Shown here in pieces: positions 9,083 to 17,538 of a stretch of DNA of 64,000 nucleotides. The stretch covers positions 434,001 to 498,000 of the forward strand of contig OZ220488.1 in the NCBI GenBank assembly GCA_965116155.1, in the 5' to 3' direction. The position numbers and the translations under genes are program-made. The notes beneath the pieces were generated by a model. That model did no database searches. It was not told the origin of the DNA and saw only the letters and a program-made list of their open reading frames with translations. Position 1 is the stretch's first letter; every line of letters begins with the position of its first letter. This DNA comes from G965116155 sp965116155 (GTDB taxonomy: Bacteria > Bdellovibrionota > Bdellovibrionia > Bdellovibrionales > UBA1609).

Positions 9083-9290
9083 TTAGAGCGCTAGTAAAAC
9101 AAACTTGGTCAGTAAGTGCAGGCCCAAGGGCAGCTTAAAAGCGTCTACCCTTGGGGCAAACGAAAGGTCCAAGTTTGTTTTGCGGCCTATAAGGCATCTA
9201 TGAGCCTGCAGCGAAGGGCCAAAAAGGCCCGTAGCGACCAGATTGCCGTCAAAGCCCCGTGCGTTGAGTAAACACATATTAGAGCGCTGG
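9083..9290 (+). repeat. Type I palindromic element, copy B
   Basis: Bounded by TTAGAGCGCTAG (9083-9094) and TTAGAGCGCTGG (9279-9290). The outer stem has a wholly different sequence from copy A but pairs perfectly: AAAACAAACTTGG (about 9096-9108) with CCAAGTTTGTTTT (9169-9181). The inner hairpin uses CCCAAGGG / CCCTTGGG. The conserved block GCGGCCTATAAGGC and third hairpin GGGCC AAAAA GGCCC follow. It begins 6 bp after the stop of the preceding gene. Confidence 0.85.
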
Positions 9291-9298
9291 AGCCTTTA

Positions 9299-9437
9299 TA
9301 ACTGGCATATACCCTGCGGCCGATTCTGCTGCGCTTTTCTTGATTGAAAATCATTTGGTGGCACGAGGTACAATGTAAATTGACGGTTCGTACAATACAA
9401 TGGCGCCAGCCCAAGGCCGCAGGGTATATGCCAGTTA
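9299..9437. repeat. Long inverted repeat ending exactly at the pyrB stop codon
   Basis: 23-bp perfect arms, 9299-9321 (TAACTGGCATATACCCTGCG plus GCC) and 9415-9437, separated by 93 bp. The stop codon of pyrB (9435-9437, TAA on the minus strand) forms the outer end of one arm, so the palindrome begins at the end of the gene. No U-tract follows, so this is not a classic terminator. A related 23-mer occurs near 7994. Confidence 0.75.
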
Positions 9438-10418
9438 GAGTGGATCTAAAACAATGCGGTCGTTAACACCCATAAGGATGGTGATCAAAGCCGCGCGGGT
9501 CCACATGCCGTTGCGCTCCTGACGCCAATAAACCGCACGCTCGTCCGAGTCGACCTCCGCACTCAGCTCCTCACGCCTCGGCAAAGGGTGCATAATGATA
9601 CTGTCCTTACCCAGCAGGTCCAGCTGCTCCTTGCCAAACACATACTCCGCCGCCACACCCGCACTGCTCGCACCATACTCACTTTGCATACGCGTCATAT
9701 ACACCACATCCGCCGCCTCAATCGCACCAAAAAAATCCTGTGTCTCACTAAACTCTACACCGCGCGACTTTATAAAATCTCTCAAAGCGTCAGTCACGCC
9801 ATACTCCTTAGGCGCCACAAACAAAAACCTCACCCCCTTAAACAAACAAAGCAAACGCACCAAAGATTTAACCGTACGGCCCCGCTTTAAATCCCCCACA
9901 AACACATACACCTTGCCACTAACACCCTTCACACCACCAAATCGACGCATAATAGTATAAATATCCAACACCGCCTGCGTAGGATGCTCGTCCAACCCAC
10001 TGCCCGCATTGATAATAGGCACCGAGCGTGGCGTAGTGTCGAGCAGCTCCGCCATGCGCTCCCCCAAGCCCTCGCGAGGTGAACGCATAATAATTAAATC
10101 CACATAGCTAGAAAAAGTCCTCAGCGAATCCTCCACGCTCTCACCCTTATACTCTGAACTCGTAGAGGCATCCCTAATTTCACAAGACTGCAAACCCAAA
10201 ATATGACAAGCCGATTGAAAAGACAAAAACGTACGCGTTGAACTTTGCGTAAAATACAGCATCGCCCTCGCATGAGACAACAAACTACGCAAATACAAAA
10301 GTCCATCGCGGGATTTATCAAAACGCCTAATGTTGTTGGTTAACAAATACACATACGCTAGCAGCGCACGGTCCAGTTGATTAACACTTAAAATATGCCT
10401 TAATTTATTTTTGCTCAT
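9435..10418 (-). CDS. pyrB: Aspartate carbamoyltransferase catalytic subunit
   Basis: Transfers carbamoyl from carbamoyl phosphate to aspartate, the committed step of pyrimidine synthesis. It is 327 aa, near the usual 300-310. Diagnostic motifs are visible: STRTFLSF (the STRT carbamoyl phosphate loop, about residues 60-67), DEHPTQAVLD (HPTQ), GDLKRGRTVKSL and MHPLPRREE near the C-terminus. The start ATG at 10416-10418 overlaps the 3' end of carB by 14 bp, so the genes that make and use carbamoyl phosphate are coupled. No pyrI or pyrC is seen nearby. Its stop lies at the tip of a 23-bp inverted repeat. Confidence 0.95.
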   Translation of the reverse strand: MSKNKLRHILSVNQLDRALLAYVYLLTNNIRRFDKSRDGLLYLRSLLSHARAMLYFTQSSTRTFLSFQSACHILGLQSCEIRDASTSSEYKGESVEDSLRTFSSYVDLIIMRSPREGLGERMAELLDTTPRSVPIINAGSGLDEHPTQAVLDIYTIMRRFGGVKGVSGKVYVFVGDLKRGRTVKSLVRLLCLFKGVRFLFVAPKEYGVTDALRDFIKSRGVEFSETQDFFGAIEAADVVYMTRMQSEYGASSAGVAAEYVFGKEQLDLLGKDSIIMHPLPRREELSAEVDSDERAVYWRQERNGMWTRAALITILMGVNDRIVLDPL

Positions 10419-13400
10419 TTGCTATTGCCTCACTATTACGCTTTTGTGACTCTGCCAAAGCCCCCCGCACACGCGGACTTGCTTTATGCGCCTGGATTTT
10501 GCTTGCCTGCATTAACTCACGCCCCTGTATCGGGCGCACCGCAATGCCTTTCTTGCCACGCCGCAAAGACTCCATACTCTCTAAAGACGCTTGCGCCGCT
10601 TGCAAGGTATTTACAAAACCCACACCCGCCTCCACTAACGCCCTTCGTACAGGAAGATACTCCTTAGAAAAATTTAGCACCACGCCCCATGCAACCTCTT
10701 GCTCGCGTATTTTTTGCACCAACTCCTTAGGCTTTAGCTCCCAAGCCTTTAGCATCTTAAAGCCCAAAGCCTTAAGCCTTACGCAAAAATCTGCCGTATC
10801 GCTTGTGCTTTTATCTAGCACTAAAACCTTACTAAACGCCATGCTCGACACACGAGAGTGTGGCAAAGAGCTATCTAGTGCACAAAAATCCCTTGCACTG
10901 TCCGCTTGCCCACCCTGCGCTTGCAGCTCAGAGTGGACGGCACTACCTGACACGGGATTTCTGCTGGCACTTTTACCAGGTAAAGCATTCCACGCCCCCG
11001 CTTGCGCCTTAATATACGCCTCGCCAAAACACTCGCCCCAACCCATGCTCTCGCCCGTTGCCCTCATCTCGGGCCCCAGGTTTAAATCTAAATCCCCAAA
11101 GCGCACCCAAGGCACCACCACGCCCTTTACATAACACCCATCGCCCTCAGGCCATACACGTGGCTTAAATTCGCATGGAGCACAAAGTTCTTTTGCACTT
11201 ACTAAGTTTACTAAACTCTCACCCAACATCACCCTCACGCCCAAAGCTACAAAATCCCTGCCGCGCGCTTTGGAAATAAAAGGCACCGTGCGCGACGCAC
11301 GCGGATTGGCCTCAAGCACATACACCTGCTCACGCTGAGCTTGAAGCTCAGAACTTACAACACACTGTATATTAATAAAACCCCGCACCTTTAACGCACG
11401 CGCCACAAGACACGTAGCGCGGTAAATCTCTTCTATTGCAAAAGGGCTTAGTGTCCTAGGCGGCCACACGCAGCACGAATCCCCAGAGTGCACGCCCGCT
11501 CCCTCTATGTGCTCAAGCACTCCCAGCACCAAAACATTGCCCTTTGCATCGCACACCGCATCGACGTCCACCTCCCTCGACTCTATAAACTCATCCACCC
11601 ATATCTTGCCCAAATCTCTACTTGAATGCCGGTGTATGTATTGCTCTAAATCCTTGTCATCCCTTAACACCGCCATTGCTTTACCACCCAGCACAAAAGA
11701 CGGCCGCAGCACTACAGGCCAGCCGAGCTCCTTAATGCAGTGGCGCACCTCTTGCCAATTGCGAGCACTTAAACCCCGCGGCTGCTTAAGGCCCAAAGAC
11801 TGCAGCAAGGCATAAAACTCTGCCCGCGATTCTGCTAGCTCTAAGTTTTTAACCTCAGTCCCCAGAACCTTAACCCCACACTCACTAAGCCCTTTTGCCA
11901 AAGCCAAAGGCGTTTGCCCACCGAGTTGCGCCATAACAGACACATTACGAAAATCTGGACGCTCAGCACTCGCGCTCGCACTTTCGCTACCGGCGCATTG
12001 AGAGCTATCTAGTGCGCAAAAATCCCCACACTCCGCACGCACGCACTCCAGAACGCTCTCAACTGTTAAGGGCTCAAAATACAACGCGTCTGCCACATCG
12101 TAATCCGTCGACACGGTCTCAGGATTGCAATTAAGCATTACACTCCTCACACCCAACTCCTTTAATACCCGCGCCGCATGCACGCAGCAGTAATCAAACT
12201 CAATCCCCTGCCCCACACGATTAGCACCGCCTCCTAATACCACAACCGCATGACCAGAAGAGGCATCGCTACGAGCCCCAGTGACACCCTCACGCATATC
12301 TGGACGCTCAGCACTCGCGCTCATAATCGCGCTCGCACCATCGCTACCGGCGCGTTGATAGCTGTATAGCCCGCCCGATCCACTGGGGTCCTGACGCTCG
12401 TCTCCCGCAGCGCCTCTTGCAGAGTCGCTACAAGAGACATCGCTACGAGCCCCAGTGGATCGGGCTAGGCTTTGAGTTTCATATGTAGAGTACAAATACG
12501 AAGTCTCACTCTCAAATTCCCCCGCACAAGTGTCCACACGGTTATACTGCGGATGCACGCCCAAACTAAACCGCCTCTCCCGCAACTCGCGCTCACTTAC
12601 ACCCCAAAGCTTTGCTAAAGACTTATCCGCAAAGCCCTTGCTTTTAAGCCTTTGCATAGCCGCAGCATCTATTGCCGCGCCACGCCCCGCACGCAGCTGC
12701 GCTTCCTCTTGCACCAACATATTGATTTGCTGCACAAACCAAGGGTCCACCGCACTAATGGCGCTTAATTCCTCAACCTCCATGCCCAACTGCAAGCCCT
12801 TAGCGAGCAGCAACAACCCCCCAGGGCTGCGCCGGGCTAGGGCACGCTTTATATGAACCGGATCCATACCCACATTAGCCCCCCCTAACACACTGAAGCC
12901 CTCTTCTAAAGACTGCAAAGACTTTTGCAAAGCCTCAGCAAAGCTGCGCCCTATTGCCATAACCTCACCCACCGCGCGCATGCTAGTGGTGAGTGCAGGA
13001 TCCGCAACACCAAACTTTGCAAAATTAAACTTTGGTAACTTCATTACCACATAATCCAACACCGGCTCGAACGAAGCCGGAATCACACCCGTAATATCAT
13101 TACGCACCTGATCCAAAGTGCGCCCCAGCGCAAGCTTAGCTGCCACCTTTGCGATAGGAAAACCCGTCGCCTTAGACGCCAAGGCCGACGACCGAGACAC
13201 GCGAGGATTCATCTCCACCACCAGCACCTCGCCCGTACGCGGATTTAAGGCGAACTGCACATTCGCACCCCCCGTCTCCACACCCACCGCACGCAGCACA
13301 TTAAGCGATGCCGTGCGCATATACTGGTACTCACGATCCGTTAATGTCATGCTCGGCGCCACCGCAACGCTATCCCCCGTATGCACGCCCATGGGGTCGA

Positions 13401-14127
13401 TGTTTTCCATACAGCACACCACAATAGCGTTGCCTTTGCGGTCCCGCATCACCTCGAACTCAAACTCCTTCCAACCCAGCACGCTTTCATCCACACCCAC
13501 CTGCCCCACGGGCGAAGCCTCTAGCCCCATACGCACCAAGTTAAAATACTCTTCTTGTGTGTGCGCCACGCCGCCCCCCAAACCACCCAAGGTCAGCGAC
13601 GGCCGCACCACAACCGGCAATCCTAGCTCCTTTAAAGCCCTGCGCGCCTCTTTTTGACCCGACACCTCAAAATGCCGCGCCACCCTCAGGCCCACACTCT
13701 CCACAACACGAGCAAAGAGCTCCCTTTTTTCGGCCTTTTGAATCGTCGCCGCATCGGCGCCAATAAGCTCCACGCCATAAGCACCCAACACCCCGCGCTC
13801 CCACAGCTCCAAGCCACAATTTAAAGCCGTCTGACCACCCTGAGTGCTTAACAAAGCCTGTGGCCTTTCGCGGGCAATGATTTTTTCTAAACACAGCAAC
13901 GTCAAAGGCTCTATATAGGTGGCGTCTGCCATAGTAGGGTCCGTCATAATAGTGGCCGGATTGGAGCTCACTAGCACCACCTGCACACCCTCCTCGCGCA
14001 AAGCCTTACACGCCTGCACACCGGAATAATCAAACTCGCAAGCCTGACCAATTGTAATCGGACCCGCACCCACTACTAAAACTTTGCGAATTAATTTGCC
14101 CGAAGGGGTCCTAGGCCCGCTCCCCAT
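10405..14127 (-). CDS. carB: Carbamoyl phosphate synthase large subunit with three in-frame repeat insertions
   Basis: Makes carbamoyl phosphate from glutamine-derived ammonia, bicarbonate and two ATP, together with CarA. The two ATP-grasp halves, the oligomerisation domain and the C-terminal MGS-like domain are recognisable (GAGPITIGQACEFDYSG near the start; GGGANRVGQGIEFDYCC opening the second half; QLGGQTPLALAKGL). The protein is about 1240 aa against about 1070 usually; the excess is three low-complexity, Ser/Ala-rich insertions at roughly residues 548-621, 700-725 and 1050-1093. They fall between conserved blocks and their DNA belongs to the palindromic repeat families seen elsewhere in the window. 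The start at 14127 was chosen because GGGGGAG lies 7 nt upstream; a GTG 12 codons earlier overlaps carA. The carA stop is 2 bp upstream and pyrB overlaps at the 3' end. All catalytic blocks look intact, so it is probably functional. Confidence 0.94.
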   Translation of the reverse strand: MGSGPRTPSGKLIRKVLVVGAGPITIGQACEFDYSGVQACKALREEGVQVVLVSSNPATIMTDPTMADATYIEPLTLLCLEKIIARERPQALLSTQGGQTALNCGLELWERGVLGAYGVELIGADAATIQKAEKRELFARVVESVGLRVARHFEVSGQKEARRALKELGLPVVVRPSLTLGGLGGGVAHTQEEYFNLVRMGLEASPVGQVGVDESVLGWKEFEFEVMRDRKGNAIVVCCMENIDPMGVHTGDSVAVAPSMTLTDREYQYMRTASLNVLRAVGVETGGANVQFALNPRTGEVLVVEMNPRVSRSSALASKATGFPIAKVAAKLALGRTLDQVRNDITGVIPASFEPVLDYVVMKLPKFNFAKFGVADPALTTSMRAVGEVMAIGRSFAEALQKSLQSLEEGFSVLGGANVGMDPVHIKRALARRSPGGLLLLAKGLQLGMEVEELSAISAVDPWFVQQINMLVQEEAQLRAGRGAAIDAAAMQRLKSKGFADKSLAKLWGVSERELRERRFSLGVHPQYNRVDTCAGEFESETSYLYSTYETQSLARSTGARSDVSCSDSARGAAGDERQDPSGSGGLYSYQRAGSDGASAIMSASAERPDMREGVTGARSDASSGHAVVVLGGGANRVGQGIEFDYCCVHAARVLKELGVRSVMLNCNPETVSTDYDVADALYFEPLTVESVLECVRAECGDFCALDSSQCAGSESASASAERPDFRNVSVMAQLGGQTPLALAKGLSECGVKVLGTEVKNLELAESRAEFYALLQSLGLKQPRGLSARNWQEVRHCIKELGWPVVLRPSFVLGGKAMAVLRDDKDLEQYIHRHSSRDLGKIWVDEFIESREVDVDAVCDAKGNVLVLGVLEHIEGAGVHSGDSCCVWPPRTLSPFAIEEIYRATCLVARALKVRGFINIQCVVSSELQAQREQVYVLEANPRASRTVPFISKARGRDFVALGVRVMLGESLVNLVSAKELCAPCEFKPRVWPEGDGCYVKGVVVPWVRFGDLDLNLGPEMRATGESMGWGECFGEAYIKAQAGAWNALPGKSASRNPVSGSAVHSELQAQGGQADSARDFCALDSSLPHSRVSSMAFSKVLVLDKSTSDTADFCVRLKALGFKMLKAWELKPKELVQKIREQEVAWGVVLNFSKEYLPVRRALVEAGVGFVNTLQAAQASLESMESLRRGKKGIAVRPIQGRELMQASKIQAHKASPRVRGALAESQKRNSEAIANEQK
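10848..10976 (-). mobile_element. Type II-like palindromic element in frame in carB (C-terminal insertion)
   Basis: On the coding strand it starts GTAAAAGTGCCAGC and ends GTGCACTAGATAGCTCTTTG plus a small hairpin (CACAC GAGA GTGTG). Its arms AGCAGAAATCCC and GGGATTTTTGTGC pair, with an inner GAGCTGCAAGC hairpin. It encodes about 43 residues including PVSGSAVHSELQAQ and SARDFCALDSS, between the ATP-grasp half and the MGS-like domain. The carA 5' element (15303-15430) is a close match over the whole length. Confidence 0.82.
11953..12027 (-). mobile_element. Short palindrome-derived insertion in frame in carB
   Basis: It encodes about 25 extra residues (GDFCALDSSQCAGSES, then ASASAERPDF) inserted just before the conserved GGQTPL strand, where the E. 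coli enzyme has only a few residues. It shares GCGCACTAGATAGCTCT-type sequence with the type II family. It also shares a 24-bp exact stretch (11953-11976) with 12297-12320 of the neighbouring insertion. Confidence 0.75.
12264..12483 (-). mobile_element. Composite palindromic insertion in the carB inter-half linker
   Basis: About 70 extra residues between the two halves of CarB. A 15-bp perfect inverted repeat (12374-12388, CCCGATCCACTGGGG; 12450-12464) lies inside. A 20-bp exact direct repeat, CATCGCTACGAGCCCCAGTG, occurs at 12264-12283 and 12438-12457, 174 bp (58 codons) apart, so TGARSD appears twice in the protein. It probably reflects successive insertions or an internal duplication. Confidence 0.75.
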
Positions 14128-14129
14128 TC

Positions 14130-15437
14130 CTATTCTCCCCCGCCTGCAGCATACCGCATGCACTGTTTGTAAAAATCCTCAAACACCTGCCTACTGTCAT
14201 GCGGACCCGGAGCACTCTCAGGATGATACTGCACCCCCCAAACCGAGCCGCACTTAAAAGCCTCCACGCTCCCATCAAATAACGACCGGTGCGTCACTGT
14301 AAGCACTGGATTCTGCTCAGCCCCCTGCGCCTCCTTTACAGCAAAGCCATGGTTTTGCGCCGTGATCTCCACTTTTTGCGTTTGCAGATTTTGCACCGGA
14401 TGATTACTGCCCCTATGCCCATACATAAGTTTATAAGTTTTTAAACCCAAAGCGCGCGCCAAAAGCTGATGCCCCAAACACACACCCAAAACCGGCACCT
14501 TAGATGCCAACAATTTTGCCAAAAACTTTTTTAGCTTTTTATAAGTCTCCTCAGGATCCCCAGGGCCATTAGACAAAAACACCGGCCCCCTGCACATACG
14601 CTCTAAAGCACCATGCCCCAAAGCCTCAACCGCCCGCAGCACATGGAGCTTAAAACCCTCTCGCTCTAAACACTTAAGCATACTGGCTTTAGCTCCCAAG
14701 TCGACCACTGTTAAGTTTATCGTGCTGTTATCAGCTACAAGTCGGCTCTGCATGGAGCGTTTTTGTGTAGAAACTTTTACGGCTAACTCTTCACCCTCTA
14801 AAGTGCCACAGCTTTTGGCGCGTGCCAGCAGATGACGCTCTAGCTCTGCAGAATCCACACCCTCCTCTAGCACACCCATAGCGGCACCCACAGCACCATG
14901 GCCTCTAATACGGCACACCAAGGCCCTTGTGTCCACACCGCACACGCCCATAACACCCTGCTCGCTTAACCACTCCGCTAGCGACACCCCCTTACACTCC
15001 CTATGGGTAGGGTCATCAACAGGCCGCTCGCGCAACACAACCCCCTGCGCCCATACGCGCTCCGACTCCCAATCCACTCCATTAATACCCGTATTGCCTA
15101 TGTGTGGCGCACTAAAAACCAGCACCTGACCCGCATAAGAAGGATCCGTTAAAATCTCCTGATACCCCGTTTGCGAAACATTAAAACACAGCTCTCCTGC
15201 TGCAGATGAAAACCGGCCCTGACTTGCCTCAACTGCACCAAAAGCCTCGCCCCAAAACACCTCGCCCGTTGCCAGCACGAGCGCAGCCTGGCGCGAAGCA
15301 TTACAACGAGAGTGTCGCAAAGAGCTATCTAGTGCACAAAAGTCCCTTGCACTGTCCGCTTGTTCACACTGAGCTTGCAGCTCAGAGCGGACGGCGCTAC
15401 CTGACAAGGGATTTTTGCTGGCACTTTTACAAAGCAA
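14130..15437 (-). CDS. carA: Carbamoyl phosphate synthase small subunit with repeat-encoded N-terminus
   Basis: Glutaminase subunit that feeds ammonia to CarB. The normal protein begins around residue 49 (AALVLATGEVFWGEAFG), with the CPSase small N-domain (NVSQTGYQEILTDPSYAGQ) and a class I GATase domain (VLGVCLGHQLLARALG with the nucleophile Cys; YHPESAPGPHDS with His-Glu). The first roughly 46 residues are encoded by a type II-like palindromic element. Translation seems to start at a TTG (15435-15437) with AGGAG 9 nt upstream, because no in-frame ATG lies between the element and the conserved domain; an internal GTG near residue 51 is an alternative. It sits 27 bp after ftsH and 2 bp before carB, all on the same strand. 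Confidence 0.93.
   Translation of the reverse strand: MLCKSASKNPLSGSAVRSELQAQCEQADSARDFCALDSSLRHSRCNASRQAALVLATGEVFWGEAFGAVEASQGRFSSAAGELCFNVSQTGYQEILTDPSYAGQVLVFSAPHIGNTGINGVDWESERVWAQGVVLRERPVDDPTHRECKGVSLAEWLSEQGVMGVCGVDTRALVCRIRGHGAVGAAMGVLEEGVDSAELERHLLARAKSCGTLEGEELAVKVSTQKRSMQSRLVADNSTINLTVVDLGAKASMLKCLEREGFKLHVLRAVEALGHGALERMCRGPVFLSNGPGDPEETYKKLKKFLAKLLASKVPVLGVCLGHQLLARALGLKTYKLMYGHRGSNHPVQNLQTQKVEITAQNHGFAVKEAQGAEQNPVLTVTHRSLFDGSVEAFKCGSVWGVQYHPESAPGPHDSRQVFEDFYKQCMRYAAGGGE
15303..15430 (-). mobile_element. Type II-like palindromic element forming the 5' coding end of carA
   Basis: Coding-strand order: GTAAAAGTGCCAGC, AAAAATCCCTTGTC, the inner hairpin GAGCTGCAAGCTC, GACAGTGCAAGGGAC, then TTTTGTGCACTAGATAGC. 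The arms CAAGGGATTTTTGCTGGCAC and GTGCACAAAAGTCCCTTG (plus-strand reading) pair. It encodes SASKNPLSGSAVRSELQAQ and SARDFCALDSS. It is a close match to the element in carB at 10848-10976 and partly to that in der. Confidence 0.83.
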
Positions 15438-15464
15438 GGGGAGCCTCTCCTCTAAGCCAGCACA

Positions 15465-17471
15465 CTAAACCGGCAGCTTAACACCCTCGCCCGGTGAGGG
15501 TAGGCTCGATTTTTTTTGGGCTTCTTTAGCCTCTTTGGCTTCTTTTTCTTCCCTCAGGCGCTTGGCCTCGGCTTGCTCTTTTTTCAACGCGCCCCCCGCG
15601 CGGCTACGCGCCTCTAGTATCTCCTTAATGCCGCCGCCTTCTAAAATTAGGTCCACCTCTTTGGCATCTAAGGTCTCGTACTCCAGCAAAGCCTCGCTCA
15701 AAGCATGCAAGTGCTTAATATGCTTTTGCAGCAGATCCATTGCCACCTTGCGCCCCTCGCGGATAAGCCTTAGCACTTCGTCGTCTACCAACTTAGCAAA
15801 AGCATCCGAGTGCCTCACCTGCCCCTTGCCCGCCTGCATGCCCACAAACACTTGCCCTTGAGAACGCTCCACCATCAAGGGGCCCACCTTGTCGCTCATG
15901 CCCCACTCGCACACCATAGAACGCGCCAACTTGGTCGCGCGCTCGATGTCGTTACTAGCACCTGTAGTGAAGTCCTTAAAAACAATCTCCTCTGCCGCGC
16001 GCCCGCCAAACAAAAACGCAATCGTATTGGTGGCCTTGGTTAGGCTCATGTTAAGCATGTCCTCTTTAGGCAAAGTCTGCGTCACACCCAAGGCCATACC
16101 ACGCGGCATAATCGACACCTTATGCACCGGATCCAAGTCCGATAAAAATTTACCCACCAAAGTGTGCCCCGCCTCATGGTAGGCGGTGATTTTTTTGTCC
16201 TTCTCACTTAAAACCATCGACCGGCGCTCAGAACCCATTAAGACTTTGTCTTTGGCTTTTTCTAAATCCGACATCTCGATTTTGTGCTTTTCAAAACGCG
16301 CCGCAATCAAAGCCGCTTCGTTAATTAAGCTCTCCAAATCCGCCCCGCTAAATCCCGGCGTGCCGCGCGCGAGCTTTGCCAAATCTACGTCCGATGCCAA
16401 AGGAGTCGCTCGTGTATGCACAGCCAAGATCTTTTTGCGCCCCTCTAAATCGGGCGCCTGCACCATAACCCTGCGGTCAAACCGACCCGGCCTTAACAGA
16501 GCAGAGTCCAAAACATCCGGCCTATTGGTGGCCGCGATTAAAATCACGCCCTCGTTGCTTGAAAAACCATCCATCTCCACTAAGAGCTGGTTCAAGGTCT
16601 GCTCGCGCTCATCATGACCGCCCCCCATACCCGCACCCCTATGGCGGCCCACAGCGTCGATCTCGTCTACAAAAACCAAACACGGCGCCTGACGCTTGGC
16701 CTGCTCAAACAGATCGCGCACGCGGCTCGCCCCCACACCCACAAACATCTCCACAAAGTCGGAACCCGAAATACTAAAAAACGGCACGCTCGCCTCGCCC
16801 GCCACCGCACGCGCCAGCAAGGTTTTGCCCGTACCCGGAGGCCCCACCAAAAGCACCCCTTTAGGTATACGCCCCCCAAGGCGGGTGAACTTTTTGGGAG
16901 ACTTTAAAAACTGCACAATTTCTTTAAGCTCCTCCTTAGCCTCGTCCACCCCGGCAACATCTTTGAAGCTGACCTTTTTTTTGTTCTCTACCAAAAGGCG
17001 TGCGCGGGATTTGCCAAAATTCATCGCCCTGCCGCCGCCTATTTGGATCTGACGGAACAAAAAGAAAAACATCGCCGCAATTAAAATCAAAGGCAGCCAC
17101 TGCAAAAACACAGACCCCAGCATGCTCTCAGCGTACTCGTATTTGGGTACGACGCCGTTTTTTAAAAGCAAAGCCTTAACGCTTTCGCTGCTAATGTCGC
17201 CCAAGGTTCTAAATTTAGTGGCGGTTTTGTATTTTTCGCGCACCTTGTCGCTGTCTACAAACTCTCCCCGCAGCTCGCCCACACTGCCCCCGCCCTTATT
17301 AGACGAACGCACCGTAACCGACTTAACCAACCCCCCTTCGACCAGAGCATAAAACTCCGGGTAGTCAATGCGGGCCTCCTGCAAACGCCGGGTCTCGTAA
17401 ACCTGAAACACCACCAGCATCAGCACCAAGGCCATAAGCCACAAAAACAAAGTCCTCTGGTTGGATCTCAA
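15465..17471 (-). CDS. ftsH: ATP-dependent zinc metalloprotease FtsH
   Basis: Membrane-anchored AAA protease for quality control of membrane and short-lived cytosolic proteins. It is 668 aa. Two transmembrane segments (about residues 8-24 and 122-140) flank a periplasmic domain. The AAA module has Walker A GPPGTGKT, Walker B LVFVDEID, the pore motif FVG within EMFVGVGASR, and the second region of homology (ATNRPDVLDSALLRPGRFDRR). The zinc site is HEAGH. The C-terminal tail is a charged coiled coil. The start is a TTG at 17469-17471, supported by GGAGG 8 nt upstream; the next ATG would delete half the first membrane segment. It lies between tilS (67 bp upstream) and carA (27 bp downstream); tilS-ftsH adjacency is common in bacteria. 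Confidence 0.97.
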   Translation of the reverse strand: MRSNQRTLFLWLMALVLMLVVFQVYETRRLQEARIDYPEFYALVEGGLVKSVTVRSSNKGGGSVGELRGEFVDSDKVREKYKTATKFRTLGDISSESVKALLLKNGVVPKYEYAESMLGSVFLQWLPLILIAAMFFFLFRQIQIGGGRAMNFGKSRARLLVENKKKVSFKDVAGVDEAKEELKEIVQFLKSPKKFTRLGGRIPKGVLLVGPPGTGKTLLARAVAGEASVPFFSISGSDFVEMFVGVGASRVRDLFEQAKRQAPCLVFVDEIDAVGRHRGAGMGGGHDEREQTLNQLLVEMDGFSSNEGVILIAATNRPDVLDSALLRPGRFDRRVMVQAPDLEGRKKILAVHTRATPLASDVDLAKLARGTPGFSGADLESLINEAALIAARFEKHKIEMSDLEKAKDKVLMGSERRSMVLSEKDKKITAYHEAGHTLVGKFLSDLDPVHKVSIMPRGMALGVTQTLPKEDMLNMSLTKATNTIAFLFGGRAAEEIVFKDFTTGASNDIERATKLARSMVCEWGMSDKVGPLMVERSQGQVFVGMQAGKGQVRHSDAFAKLVDDEVLRLIREGRKVAMDLLQKHIKHLHALSEALLEYETLDAKEVDLILEGGGIKEILEARSRAGGALKKEQAEAKRLREEKEAKEAKEAQKKSSLPSPGEGVKLPV

Positions 17472-17538
17472 AAAAATAACCTCCCTATCCTATACACATA
17501 GCCGGAACTTATAGCCCGACACAACTCTATGAGACTCA

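Noticed and set aside
12264..12483. An intein or self-splicing intron in carB.
   Set aside because: The insertions are too short, lack splicing-domain or homing-endonuclease motifs, and their frame is open and continuous with carB.
13118..13657. Long plus-strand reading frames opposite carB, pilQ, gspD and ftsH.
   Set aside because: Shadows of well-recognised minus-strand genes; no family resemblance or ribosome sites.
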